Shown: positions 18,094 to 27,081 of the stretch, in pieces | Layout: every line of letters begins with the position of its first letter | Position numbering within the stretch: the stretch's first letter is position 1 | Origin: Lichenicoccus sp963693035 | GTDB taxonomy: Bacteria > Pseudomonadota > Alphaproteobacteria > Acetobacterales > Acetobacteraceae | Reading direction: 5' to 3' | DNA: 64,000 bases | NCBI GenBank assembly: GCA_963693035.2 | Contig: CAXMMQ010000006.1 | Location: 868,001 to 932,000 of the forward strand | The notes under the pieces: model-generated | The model's input: only the letters and a program-made list of their open reading frames with translations | Told to the model about the DNA's origin: nothing | Databases searched by the model: none | Translations under genes and position numbers: made by a program

Positions 18094-18909
18094 ATGCAGC
18101 CGATCCCGAATCCGTTCAAGGCACGCCTGCTTCGACCGGAGGCGCAGATCGGGCTCTGGCTGGCGCTCGCCGATGCCTATCCGGCCGAGATCTGCGCCGG
18201 CGCCGGCTTCGACTGGCTGGTGGTCGATGGCGAGCATGCCCCGAACGACCTGCGCTCGATCCTGGCGCAGTTGCAGGCGATCGCGCCGTATCCGTCGCAT
18301 CCGGTGGTGCGCCCCCCGGTCGGCGAGACCTCGCTGATCAAGCAGTTGCTGGACATCGGCGCCCAGACGCTGCTGGTGCCGATGGTCGAAACCCCTGGGC
18401 AGGCGGCCGCTTTGGTGGCCGCCACCCGCTACCCGCCGGAGGGCGTACGCGGCGTCGGCGCCGCGATCGCGCGCGCGTCCCGGTTCGACCGGCAGCCCGG
18501 CTACCTGCACGCGGCGGGCGCCGAGATCTGCCTGCTGGTGCAGATCGAGACCCGCCTCGGCCTCGACAACCTGGATGCGATCGCCGCCACCCAAGGGGTG
18601 GACGGGCTGTTCATCGGTCCGGCCGACCTGTCTGCCTCGCTGGGCTATCTCGACGATCCGACCGCGCCCGCGGTGCAGGAGGCCATCGAGGACGCCATCC
18701 GGCGCATCCTTCGCGCCGGCAAGGCGCCCGGCATCCTGATGGGGGACGAGGCGCTGGCGAAGCGCTACATCGAGATGGGCGCGCGCTTCGTCGCGGTCGG
18801 CACCGATGTCGGCCTGCTCGCGCGCTCCGGCAGCGCCCTGGCCGCAAAGTATGGGGCTTCGCGACACGGCGCTGCTGCGTCCGAAGCATCCGGTGCCAGG
18901 GCCTATTGA
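18094..18909 (+). CDS. HpcH/HpaI family aldolase
   Basis: 271 residues. Class II pyruvate aldolase of the HpaI/GarL/RhmA family, which cleaves 2-keto-3-deoxy acid-type substrates to pyruvate plus an aldehyde. Family features: DWLVVDGEHAPND with the catalytic His at 48, RPPVGETSLIKQLLDIGAQ with the substrate Arg, LLVQIET with a metal Glu, and GPADLSASLG with a metal Asp. Normal length. The substrate cannot be told from sequence; 4-hydroxy-2-oxoheptanedioate and 2-keto-3-deoxy-L-rhamnonate aldolases look alike. It follows the glycan cluster by 81 bases but its role there is doubtful. Confidence 0.9.
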   Translation: MQPIPNPFKARLLRPEAQIGLWLALADAYPAEICAGAGFDWLVVDGEHAPNDLRSILAQLQAIAPYPSHPVVRPPVGETSLIKQLLDIGAQTLLVPMVETPGQAAALVAATRYPPEGVRGVGAAIARASRFDRQPGYLHAAGAEICLLVQIETRLGLDNLDAIAATQGVDGLFIGPADLSASLGYLDDPTAPAVQEAIEDAIRRILRAGKAPGILMGDEALAKRYIEMGARFVAVGTDVGLLARSGSALAAKYGASRHGAAASEASGARAY

Positions 18910-18974
18910 GCAGTGCACTCTTCATTCTCGCCAATGGTCTGAGGTAAGCTCCGGAACACACTGGAAACAGCCTG

Positions 18975-21878
18975 ATGACCGTCGCCTTCGGCAGCCGCTT
19001 CGTATCGGAACGACTGGCCTCTCCGCGCATGCAGGCGGTCGCCAGGCGCCGCCTTGCGGAAGTGCTGTCGATCGTGCTCGCGCTGGCGTCGATCACCGCC
19101 TTGATTGCCCTGGTGAGCTACGATGCAGGCGACCCGTCCTTCGACACCGCGACCAGCGCCACGCCCACCAACCTCGCCGGCGCTCCCGGCGCCATCCTGG
19201 CCGACCTGCTGATCCAGGGCTTCGGCCTCGCGGCGGCGCTGCCCCCGCTCGCACTCCTCGGCTGGGCCTGGCGGATCGGCTCACATCGCGGCCTCGGCAG
19301 CCTCGCTCTCCGGGTGATCGCCCTGCTGTGCGCCCTGCCCGCTTCGGCCGCGACGCTGTCGGCGCTGCCCGTGCTTATGCATGTGCCGGCGCTGCGCTGG
19401 CCGGGACCGGCCGGTCTCGGCGGCGCAATCGGCCAGTCGCTCGCCCACATCGCGCTCAGCGCCGGGCACGACATGCTGGGGGTGGCCGGCGCCCCGGTCG
19501 CCTGGGTGCTGTGCGCCATGCTCGCCCTGGTGCTCTCGCCGCTCTCGCTCGCGCTGTCCGCCGGCGAGTGGCGTGCAGCGGGGCGCGGCGCGCGTCGGGC
19601 CGCCCGGTTCTCCACCCGTCCCAGCCTGCGCTTCGGCGCCGATGACGAGTTCCCGCCGACGCGCCAGACCCGGCGCGCGAGTGCTCGTCGCCGCCGCTTC
19701 GCTCTGCCGGCATGGCTGAGTCGGCGGCCGGAGGTATCCGCCGACGGCCTGGTGCAGGATGCCGACCTGCTGGACCGGGCTTCGCCGGGACCCTCGCCAT
19801 TCGCCGTCCGCGCCCGCAGCGACGGGCTTGCAGGCGGGATCGGCGCGAGCCAGGCGCTGATGCGGCGCGAACCGGTGGCGTCCACGGCAGCCGCATCCTC
19901 GCGGAGCACCGCCCGCGACCGGCAGGAGCCGAACCTGCAACCAAGGCCCGCCGCCGCGCCGTCGATGCAGGGCGGCGGCTACATGCTGCCACCCGGCGCC
20001 GGCGACGAGCATGACGAGGCGCCGATCCTGCCGCTCCGCTCGGCGGCGGCGCGCGCCGCCGCCCGACGCGCCGCCGATGCCACGCCATCCGCCAGCCGCG
20101 CCGGACCCGCCACGCGCGAGCGGGAGGCGGTCGCCGGCCAGTCCGGCAGCGTGGCCCAGCCTGCAGGCATATCCGCGTCCGCCCCGGTTCGCGACGGCGC
20201 GCTGATGTCGATACGCAAGCTGCTCGGCGGCCGTGGCGAGCCTGCCGCGTCCGCCGGCGTGGTCCGATCGGCCGCCGGCATGGAAGCGGCATCCCGCACC
20301 GCGCAGCCGGCTGCCGCGCGCGGACGGTTCGCCGAACCGGAGGCCGATGGCTGGACGCTGCCGCCGCTCTCCCTGCTGAAGGCGGCACCGCCGCGCGCCG
20401 CCACCGGGCCTTCGCCGGAAAGCCAGCAGGCCAATGCGCGGCTACTGGAAACGGTGCTGTCGGATTACGGCGTGCAGGGTGCGATCGGCGAGATCCATGC
20501 CGGACCGGTGGTGACGCTGTACGAACTCGAGCCGGCGCCAGGCATCCGCTCGGCGCGCGTGATCGGCCTCGCCGACGACATCGCGCGCTCGCTGTCGGTG
20601 ACCGCGGTGCGCATCGCCACCGTGCCCGGCCGCAACGTGATCGGCATCGAGGTGCCGAACGCCCGCCGCGAGACGGTGTATTTCTCGGAGCTGCTGGATT
20701 CCGAGGCCTGGCACGCCAACCCCTCGCGGCTGTGCCTCGCACTCGGCAAGGACATCTCCGGCGCCCCGGTCTATGCCGACCTTGCCCGCATGCCGCACCT
20801 GCTGATCGCCGGCACCACCGGCTCCGGCAAGTCGGTCGGCGTGAACGCGATGATCCTGTCGCTGTTGTACCGGCTGTCGCCGGAGGAGTGCCGGCTGATC
20901 CTGATCGACCCGAAGATGTTGGAGCTGTCGATCTATGACGGCATCCCGCACCTGATGGCGCCGGTGGTCACCGAGCCGGCCAAGGCGGTGAGTGCGCTAA
21001 AATGGACCGTGCGCGAGATGGAGCGACGCTATCGCGGCATGAGCCAGCTCGGCGTACGCAACATCGGCGGCTACAACGAGCGGGTCGCGATCGCGCGCGA
21101 GCGCGGCGAGGTGCTGATGCGCCGGGTGCAGACCGGCTTCGACCCCGAGACCGGCAAGCCGATCTTCGAGGAGCAGCCGCTCACCCTGGAGAACCTGCCC
21201 TACATCGTGGTGATGATTGACGAGATGGCCGACCTGATGATGGTCGCCGGCAAGGAGATCGAGACCACGGTGCAGCGGCTGGCGCAGATGGCGCGCGCCG
21301 CCGGCATCCACGTCATCATGGCGACGCAGCGGCCGTCGGTGGACGTCATCACCGGCACCATCAAGGCCAACTTCCCGACCCGGATCAGCTTCCAGGTGAT
21401 CAGCAAGTTCGACAGCCGCACCATCCTGGGCGAGCAGGGCGCCGAGCAGCTCCTGGGCCAGGGCGACATGCTGTACATGCAGGGCGGCGGCCGCATCACC
21501 CGCGTGCATGGGCCGTTCGTCGGCGATGCCGAGGTCGAGGACGTGGTGCGCCACCTGCGCCAACAGGGTGAGCCGTCCTACCTCGACGACGTGACTTCGC
21601 CTTTCGAGGAGGATGCGTCCGGTGCGGCGCCGGGCGGCGGGTCCGGCACCGGGCTGAACGGCGGCAATTTCGACGGCGAGGCCGGATTGTTCGACCAGGC
21701 GGTGGCATTGGTCGCGCGCGAGGGCAAGGCGTCGACGTCGTTCATCCAGCGCCACCTTTCGATCGGCTATAACCGCGCCGCCAAGCTGATCGAGCAGATG
21801 GAAAAGGAGGGCATGGTCGGTCCTGCCAACCATGTCGGCAAGCGCGAGGTGCTGCTCCGTCGCGAGTCAGAAGATTGA
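18975..21878 (+). CDS. ftsK: DNA translocase FtsK
   Basis: 967 residues, somewhat longer than typical alphaproteobacterial FtsK. Membrane-anchored hexameric DNA pump that clears the chromosome terminus at the closing septum. The N-terminus holds four to five hydrophobic segments (about residues 28-210), followed by an Ala/Arg-rich linker of about 270 residues. The motor carries Walker A GTTGSGKS near residue 613 and VVMIDEMADLMMVAGKEIE as Walker B. The last 70 residues are the gamma winged helix (LFDQAVALVAREGKASTSFI then GYNRAAKLIEQMEKEGMVGP) that reads polar KOPS-type sequences. The EamA gene starts 25 bases after the stop. Confidence 0.97.
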   Translation: MTVAFGSRFVSERLASPRMQAVARRRLAEVLSIVLALASITALIALVSYDAGDPSFDTATSATPTNLAGAPGAILADLLIQGFGLAAALPPLALLGWAWRIGSHRGLGSLALRVIALLCALPASAATLSALPVLMHVPALRWPGPAGLGGAIGQSLAHIALSAGHDMLGVAGAPVAWVLCAMLALVLSPLSLALSAGEWRAAGRGARRAARFSTRPSLRFGADDEFPPTRQTRRASARRRRFALPAWLSRRPEVSADGLVQDADLLDRASPGPSPFAVRARSDGLAGGIGASQALMRREPVASTAAASSRSTARDRQEPNLQPRPAAAPSMQGGGYMLPPGAGDEHDEAPILPLRSAAARAAARRAADATPSASRAGPATREREAVAGQSGSVAQPAGISASAPVRDGALMSIRKLLGGRGEPAASAGVVRSAAGMEAASRTAQPAAARGRFAEPEADGWTLPPLSLLKAAPPRAATGPSPESQQANARLLETVLSDYGVQGAIGEIHAGPVVTLYELEPAPGIRSARVIGLADDIARSLSVTAVRIATVPGRNVIGIEVPNARRETVYFSELLDSEAWHANPSRLCLALGKDISGAPVYADLARMPHLLIAGTTGSGKSVGVNAMILSLLYRLSPEECRLILIDPKMLELSIYDGIPHLMAPVVTEPAKAVSALKWTVREMERRYRGMSQLGVRNIGGYNERVAIARERGEVLMRRVQTGFDPETGKPIFEEQPLTLENLPYIVVMIDEMADLMMVAGKEIETTVQRLAQMARAAGIHVIMATQRPSVDVITGTIKANFPTRISFQVISKFDSRTILGEQGAEQLLGQGDMLYMQGGGRITRVHGPFVGDAEVEDVVRHLRQQGEPSYLDDVTSPFEEDASGAAPGGGSGTGLNGGNFDGEAGLFDQAVALVAREGKASTSFIQRHLSIGYNRAAKLIEQMEKEGMVGPANHVGKREVLLRRESED

Positions 21879-21903
21879 ACCAGACGCCGGCTACCTGCTC
21901 AGG

Positions 21904-22971
21904 GTGAACAGCACCGGCATCCCGATCGCCCTGCTATCCGCCGTCTTGTTCGGCGCCAGCACGCCGATGGCCAAGCTGCTGCTCGGATCCATTGATCCTC
22001 AGATGACTGCCGGGCTGCTGTATCTCGGCGCCGGTATCGGCGTAGGCGGCATCCGCCTCGCCCGTGACGCCCTTTACCTGCCAGTTGCCGAAGCGCCGCT
22101 GCGCCGGAGCGACCTGCCCTGGCTCGGGCTGGTGATCCTCACCGGCGGCGTGGGCGCCCCGCTTCTGCTGATGTCCGGCCTGGCTCGGACCGACGCCTCC
22201 AGTGCCTCGCTACTGCTGAACCTCGAGGGGCTGGCCACCATGGCGATCGCGTGGACCCTGTTCCGGGAGAACGTGGATCGCCGGCTGCTGCTCGGGGCAT
22301 TTGCGATCCTGGCCGGTGCGGCGCTGCTCTCCTGGAGAGGCACGGCTCATCTTGACCTCGGCAGCGCCCTGATCGCCGGCGCCTGCCTGTGCTGGGGCAT
22401 CGACAACAACCTGACCCGGAAGCTGTCGGCCGCCGATCCGGTGCAACTCGCCATGCTCAAGGGCCTGGTGGCCGGTGCGGTAAATTCTGGCCTCGCCTGG
22501 GCACGCGGCTCTCATCTTCCCGGCCCGGAGCTGCTGCCGCTGGCGGCGCTGGTCGGAGTCCTCGGCTACGGGGTGAGCCTGGCCCTGTATGTGCTGGCGC
22601 TGCGTCACCTCGGCGCAGCCCGCACCGGCGCCTACTTCTCGCTCGCCCCGTTCGTCGGCGCGGTGCTGGCCGTTCTTGTGCTGCACGAGCCGGTCTCGAT
22701 CATTCTCGTCATGGCCGGTGTCCTGATGGGCCTGGGGCTATGGCTGCATCTTTCCGAACGGCACGAGCACGATCATCTGCACGACGCAATGGAGCACGAG
22801 CACCGGCACCTGCATGACGAGCACCACCGGCACGACCATCCGCCGGGCGTGGCGCCCCCGGAACCGGAGGATAGCGAGCCGCACACCCACCGGCACGTCC
22901 ATGCGCGAATGATGCACCGCCATCCGCATTTCCCCGACCTGCATCACCGGCACGACCATGCACACCGCTGA
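21904..22971 (+). CDS. EamA/DMT family transporter with histidine-rich C-terminal tail
   Basis: 355 residues from the GTG at 21904. About ten hydrophobic helices form two EamA repeats (first IPIALLSAVLFGASTPMAKL, second beginning at ALIAGACLCWGIDNNLTRKL). The last roughly 75 residues are soluble and contain more than 20 His, mostly as His-Asp, His-Glu and HRH pairs (HEHDHLHDAMEHEHRHLHDE, later HRHDHAHR). Such tails bind Ni, Co, Zn or Cu ions. A metal-related transport or regulatory role is inference; plain DMT proteins carry amino acids, sugars or metabolites. An ATG at 21832 overlapping ftsK is the other possible start, but its extra residues do not look like protein. Confidence 0.8.
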   Translation: MNSTGIPIALLSAVLFGASTPMAKLLLGSIDPQMTAGLLYLGAGIGVGGIRLARDALYLPVAEAPLRRSDLPWLGLVILTGGVGAPLLLMSGLARTDASSASLLLNLEGLATMAIAWTLFRENVDRRLLLGAFAILAGAALLSWRGTAHLDLGSALIAGACLCWGIDNNLTRKLSAADPVQLAMLKGLVAGAVNSGLAWARGSHLPGPELLPLAALVGVLGYGVSLALYVLALRHLGAARTGAYFSLAPFVGAVLAVLVLHEPVSIILVMAGVLMGLGLWLHLSERHEHDHLHDAMEHEHRHLHDEHHRHDHPPGVAPPEPEDSEPHTHRHVHARMMHRHPHFPDLHHRHDHAHR

Positions 22972-22977
22972 GCCTTC

Positions 22978-23751
22978 TTGAAGATCGCAACCTTCAACAT
23001 CAACAACGTCAACCGGCGGCTGCCGACCCTGCTGGGCTGGCTGCGGCAATCCGAACCCGACATCGTCTGCCTGCAGGAGCTCAAGTCCGCCGGCCACGCG
23101 TTTCCCGTCGCGGCACTCCGGGAGGCCAGCTACGGCGCGGTCTGGCAGGGCCAGCCGACATGGAACGGCGTTGCCATCCTCGCGAGAGGCAGCGAGCCGG
23201 TGCTGACCCGGCGACAGCTTCCCGGCGATGCCAGGGACACGCAGGCACGCTATATCGAGGCGGCGGTGGAAGGCGTGCTGGTTGCCTCGATCTATCTTCC
23301 AAACGGCAATCCGCAGCCGGGGCCGAAATTCGACTACAAGCTGGACTGGTTCGAACGGCTGATCGCGCATGCGGCAGAACTTCATGCGGCGGCCGTTCCC
23401 GTCGTGCTGGCCGGAGACTACAACGTCGTGCCGACCGACGCCGACATCTATCCGACGAAGTCGTGGGCAAAGGATGCGCTGCTGCAACCCGCGCCGCGCG
23501 CGGCGTTCCGGCGTCTTCTCGACCAGGGCTGGACCGATGCACTTCGCGCACGCCACCCGAAGTCGCCTCTCTACACCTTCTGGGACTACAAGCGCGACCG
23601 CTGGCCACAGGATGCCGGACTGCGCCTGGACCACCTGCTGCTGAGCCCGGCGCTTGCGGGGCACCTGCGGGACGCCGGCGTCGACCGCGACGTGCGTGGC
23701 GAGCACGGCGCCAGCGACCACGCCCCGGCCTGGATCCGGCTGCGTCCCTGA
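22978..23751 (+). CDS. xth: Exodeoxyribonuclease III
   Basis: 257 residues from a TTG at 22978. Xth-type AP endonuclease and 3'-5' exonuclease in base-excision repair. Motifs of the endonuclease/exonuclease/phosphatase fold are all present: TFNINNVNRR at the start, CLQELK with the metal Glu, IYLPNGN, GDYNVVPTDAD with catalytic Asp/Asn, and the closing RLDHLLLS and ASDHAPAW with the catalytic His. Residue 1 directly begins the first beta strand (KIATFNINNV), which supports the TTG despite a poor ribosome site. It lies 6 bases after the EamA stop, so the two are probably co-transcribed. Confidence 0.96.
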   Translation: MKIATFNINNVNRRLPTLLGWLRQSEPDIVCLQELKSAGHAFPVAALREASYGAVWQGQPTWNGVAILARGSEPVLTRRQLPGDARDTQARYIEAAVEGVLVASIYLPNGNPQPGPKFDYKLDWFERLIAHAAELHAAAVPVVLAGDYNVVPTDADIYPTKSWAKDALLQPAPRAAFRRLLDQGWTDALRARHPKSPLYTFWDYKRDRWPQDAGLRLDHLLLSPALAGHLRDAGVDRDVRGEHGASDHAPAWIRLRP

Positions 23752-23842
23752 ACTCCGCGTCATCCGCGTCCGGAAGTGGCGGCGGAGCTTGACCGGTTCC
23801 GTGAATTGCCTCAACCCCGTCGGCGCCCGATCAGGAGACCGC

Positions 23843-25804
23843 ATGATCCGTCTTGGCTTGTTGCTCGCGACTGTCTCGCTGCTCCCGCTCACGGCAGCGG
23901 CGCCTGCCAAGGCCGACCAGCCTCCGCCCACGCCGCTGCCGATGCCGCCGGCGGTCCCGTTGCCGAAGGACGTGCCCTATTTCGGCACCATCAGCCTCGC
24001 CGTCGATGCGACAGATCTGGCCCGTCACATCATGTCGGTGCACGAGGTAATCCCGGTCACGAGCGCCGGCGACCTCACCCTGCATTATCCGCAATGGATC
24101 CCCGGCGACCACGGCCCGACCGGTCCGATCGAACTGCTGGCCGGACTTGCCGCCCATGCCGGCGGCACGCTGCTCGACTGGCGACGCGATGCGGTCGACA
24201 TGTACGCCTTCCATGTTCCGGTGCCGGCGGGTGCCACCTCGGTCAGCGTCGATTTCCAGTTCCTGTCGCCGGCCACCGAGGACCAGGGCCGCGTCGTGAT
24301 GACGCCCGCCATGCTGGACCTGCAATGGAGCACCGTCGCGCTCTACCCGGCCGGCTATTTCACGCGCGACATCCAGGTCGCGCCGTCGCTGCGCCTGCCG
24401 CCCGGCTGGCGCTTCGCGACCGCGCTGAGTGCCACCGGCGCGCCCGATCCGGCCGGCGGGCGCGTGCAGTTCGCGCCGGTGCCGTTCTCGACGCTGCTCG
24501 ACAGCCCGCTCTATGCCGGACGTTATTTCGAGCGGCTCGATCTCGATCCGGGCGGCAAGGTTCCCGTGCATCTCGACATCGTTGCCGACAAGCCGTCCGA
24601 GCTGGTGGTGACGCCGGCGCAGCTCGCAGCACATCGGGCGATCGTGCAGCAGGCGTACAGGCTGTATGGCTCGCACCATTACGACCATTACGATTTCCTC
24701 CTGGCGCTGAGCGACGAACTCACCGGCGAGGGGCTGGAGCATCACCGGTCCAGCGAGAACGCGACCGACGGCAACTACTTCACCGAGTGGGACAAGACCG
24801 CCGACGGCCGCGACCTGCTGGCGCACGAATACACCCACTCCTGGAACGGCAAGTACCTGCGGCCCGCCGACCTGTGGTCGCCCGACTTCAACAGCCTGCC
24901 GGAGCGCGACAGCCTGCTGTGGGTCTATGAAGGCATGACCCAGTACTGGGGGCAGGTGCTGGCCGCGCGGTCGAAGCTCTGGACCCGGGACCAGGCGCTG
25001 GACACGCTGGCCTACGAAGCCGCCTACATGCAGGGCGAAGTCGGGCGCGCCTGGCGTCCGCTCGAGGACACCACCAACAGCCCGATCTTCGTGCGCCGGC
25101 GCGACATTCCCTGGCCGGACTGGCAGCGCGGCGAGGACTACTACCTCGAGGGCGTGCTGCTCTGGCTGGACGCCGACACCCTGATCCGCGCGCGCAGCCA
25201 TGGCAGCAAATCGCTCGACGACGTCGCGCGCGGCCTGTTCTCGACCAATGACGGCAGCTTCGTCACCTCCACCTACCGGTTCGACGACGTCGTGCACGCG
25301 CTCGATGCGGTGCTGTCCTATGACTGGGCCGGCTTCCTGCACGCCCGGCTCGACCGGCGCGGCGGCCCCACTCCGCTCGACGGCCTCGCGCGGGGCGGCT
25401 ACCGGCTGGTGATGACCGACAGGAAGTCGCCGCTGTTCGAGTCCTTCGAGCAGGAGCGCAAGCTGCGCGACTTCAGCTTCTCGATCGGCCTGATGCTCAA
25501 GGGGGCGAAGATCGTGGCGGTGGCCTGGAACGGCCCGGCCTACAAGGCGGGGCTGATCGAGGGCGACACGATCGCCGGGATCGGTGGATCGACCTTCCAG
25601 GACGCCGACGATCTCGCCGACGCCATCACCCAGGCCAGGCGGACCGGGGCGCCGATCCAGCTTCTGGTGACGTCCGGCAGGCATTACCGCAGCGTGCAGG
25701 TCGAGGACCGGACCGGGCTGCGATACCCGCATCTCGTGCGCACCGGCGCCGGGGACGCGGGCGCCGGTGCCAGCCTGGACGCGATCCTCGCCGCGAAGCG
25801 GTAG
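23843..25804 (+). CDS. Secreted M61 family metallopeptidase with PDZ domain
   Basis: 653 residues. Glycyl aminopeptidase-like peptidase of family M61. A Sec signal peptide is visible (MIRLGLLLATVSLLPLTAAA, cleavage near APAKA), so it works in the periplasm. The zinc site is HEYTH at 328-332, followed by LLWVYEGMTQYWG with the third ligand Glu about 30 residues on. Residues about 540-610 form a PDZ domain (AWNGPAYKAGLIEGDTIAGI). The start is the ATG with AGGAG 5-9 bases upstream. It stands alone between xth and the O-acylation pair. Confidence 0.93.
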   Translation: MIRLGLLLATVSLLPLTAAAPAKADQPPPTPLPMPPAVPLPKDVPYFGTISLAVDATDLARHIMSVHEVIPVTSAGDLTLHYPQWIPGDHGPTGPIELLAGLAAHAGGTLLDWRRDAVDMYAFHVPVPAGATSVSVDFQFLSPATEDQGRVVMTPAMLDLQWSTVALYPAGYFTRDIQVAPSLRLPPGWRFATALSATGAPDPAGGRVQFAPVPFSTLLDSPLYAGRYFERLDLDPGGKVPVHLDIVADKPSELVVTPAQLAAHRAIVQQAYRLYGSHHYDHYDFLLALSDELTGEGLEHHRSSENATDGNYFTEWDKTADGRDLLAHEYTHSWNGKYLRPADLWSPDFNSLPERDSLLWVYEGMTQYWGQVLAARSKLWTRDQALDTLAYEAAYMQGEVGRAWRPLEDTTNSPIFVRRRDIPWPDWQRGEDYYLEGVLLWLDADTLIRARSHGSKSLDDVARGLFSTNDGSFVTSTYRFDDVVHALDAVLSYDWAGFLHARLDRRGGPTPLDGLARGGYRLVMTDRKSPLFESFEQERKLRDFSFSIGLMLKGAKIVAVAWNGPAYKAGLIEGDTIAGIGGSTFQDADDLADAITQARRTGAPIQLLVTSGRHYRSVQVEDRTGLRYPHLVRTGAGDAGAGASLDAILAAKR

Positions 25805-25966
25805 AGCGCCCAGTCGTATCGCAACAAATTGGAACAGCGGCGACAGGGACTGAAAACATCACCACCCGGCGGCAAATTCTGCGCTAGGCTCCGAAGGTTC
25901 GGGAGCCCTGCGAATTGCCGGCCTGCCTCGGGCTCGAATGCACCGATCTGGCTTGGATGGGGGTCG

Positions 25967-27052
25967 ATGTCTGTGCGCGGTTCATCTTCCGGGACTCTCC
26001 CACCCGCCTCGGTGGCCCGCCTTGCGGCCGGCTGGAGAGGCTGGCTTGCATTGCACGACCATGCAGCTTTCCTCGTGGGCATGCTGCTGCTGTGCGCCGC
26101 TGCGCTGATCCTGCCGTACTGCGTGATCCGGTCCGATGCGCTCTATTGCAGGCACAGCACGGTGTTCTGGGACGCCTCGGATTGCTACAAGTTCGGCCTT
26201 ACGGAACAGCGGGCCGGGATCGTCTTCGTCGGCGACTCTTCGCTGACCTTCGGCGTGCGCCCGACCCTGATGGCCGAGGCCGATCATCTCGACGCCTATA
26301 ATCTCGGCCTGTCCGCGGGGGCGGTGCTGTTCTCGCCCGGCCTGCTGCTCGACGACTACCTCGCCCATAACCGGCGTCCGCACCTGGTCGTGCTGTATGT
26401 CGGGCCCTGGACCCTGGTCCGAAGCCAGCCGGATATCGAGCATCTCTGGGCGGATGGGGCCAGGGTGGCGATCCGGCATGGCACGTTCGCCGACATGCTG
26501 AAGGTCTTCCGGCAGGATCCCCGCCGGCTGATCCAGTTGCCGGTCATCGTGCTGCAGCAAGGCATTCGGCAGTTCAGCCCGTCCGAGAAATGGTGGGTGT
26601 GGGCCTACGCGGAAATGCAGGAGGAGCGCGGCTGGTCCGACATCCTGCGCCCGAGGAAACCGTTCACCATGCTGGGCCCCGGGCAGCTTCCGACGCTGGC
26701 GGAGCATTGCACGATGGCAGCCAAGCCGCTGGCGCCCCCCGATCGCGCCCTGATCGAGCGGTTCCGGCGGTCCTACCAGCGGCCCGGCACCCGTGTGCTG
26801 GTCTATGTCGCGCCGGTGCCGGCCTGCGATCCCTCTTATCCGTCGATCGTGAAGTCCTATGCAGGCGTGTCCGACAACACGCCGCTCACCCTGCCCGGAC
26901 CCGATTTCATCGACGATGGCTGGCGTGTCCACCTGACCCGCCAGGGCGCCGCCGCGGCGACCGCCCAGGTGGCGGATTTCCTGAAGCCCTACCTCGCCGC
27001 CAGGCCAGGCCCGCTGCATGCGGCGATGACGCCTCCGGGGCTGCACTCCTGA
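25967..27052 (+). CDS. SGNH-like membrane-anchored protein paired with an MBOAT acyltransferase
   Basis: 361 residues. One N-terminal membrane helix (FLVGMLLLCAAALILPYCVI) is followed by a periplasmic domain starting IVFVGDSSLTFGVRPTLM, an SGNH-type GDS block with the candidate nucleophile Ser. Next come YNLGLSAGAVLF and, near the end, DDGWRVHLTRQGAA with a possible catalytic Asp/His pair. Proteins of this plan sit beside MBOAT acyltransferases and finish transfer of acyl groups to cell-surface glycans (AlgX/AlgJ, DltD and PatB types). The next gene here, 29 bases on, is an MBOAT. The ATG at 25967 was chosen because residues before it are low-complexity. Confidence 0.65.
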   Translation: MSVRGSSSGTLPPASVARLAAGWRGWLALHDHAAFLVGMLLLCAAALILPYCVIRSDALYCRHSTVFWDASDCYKFGLTEQRAGIVFVGDSSLTFGVRPTLMAEADHLDAYNLGLSAGAVLFSPGLLLDDYLAHNRRPHLVVLYVGPWTLVRSQPDIEHLWADGARVAIRHGTFADMLKVFRQDPRRLIQLPVIVLQQGIRQFSPSEKWWVWAYAEMQEERGWSDILRPRKPFTMLGPGQLPTLAEHCTMAAKPLAPPDRALIERFRRSYQRPGTRVLVYVAPVPACDPSYPSIVKSYAGVSDNTPLTLPGPDFIDDGWRVHLTRQGAAAATAQVADFLKPYLAARPGPLHAAMTPPGLHS

Positions 27053-27081
27053 GCTCGAACATGCAGTAGCGGCGGTTCCAG

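Noticed and set aside
18094..18909. HpaI-type aldolase considered as part of the glycan cluster
   Set aside because: An 81-base gap, no overlap, and a catabolic family with no glycan link; adjacency alone is not enough.
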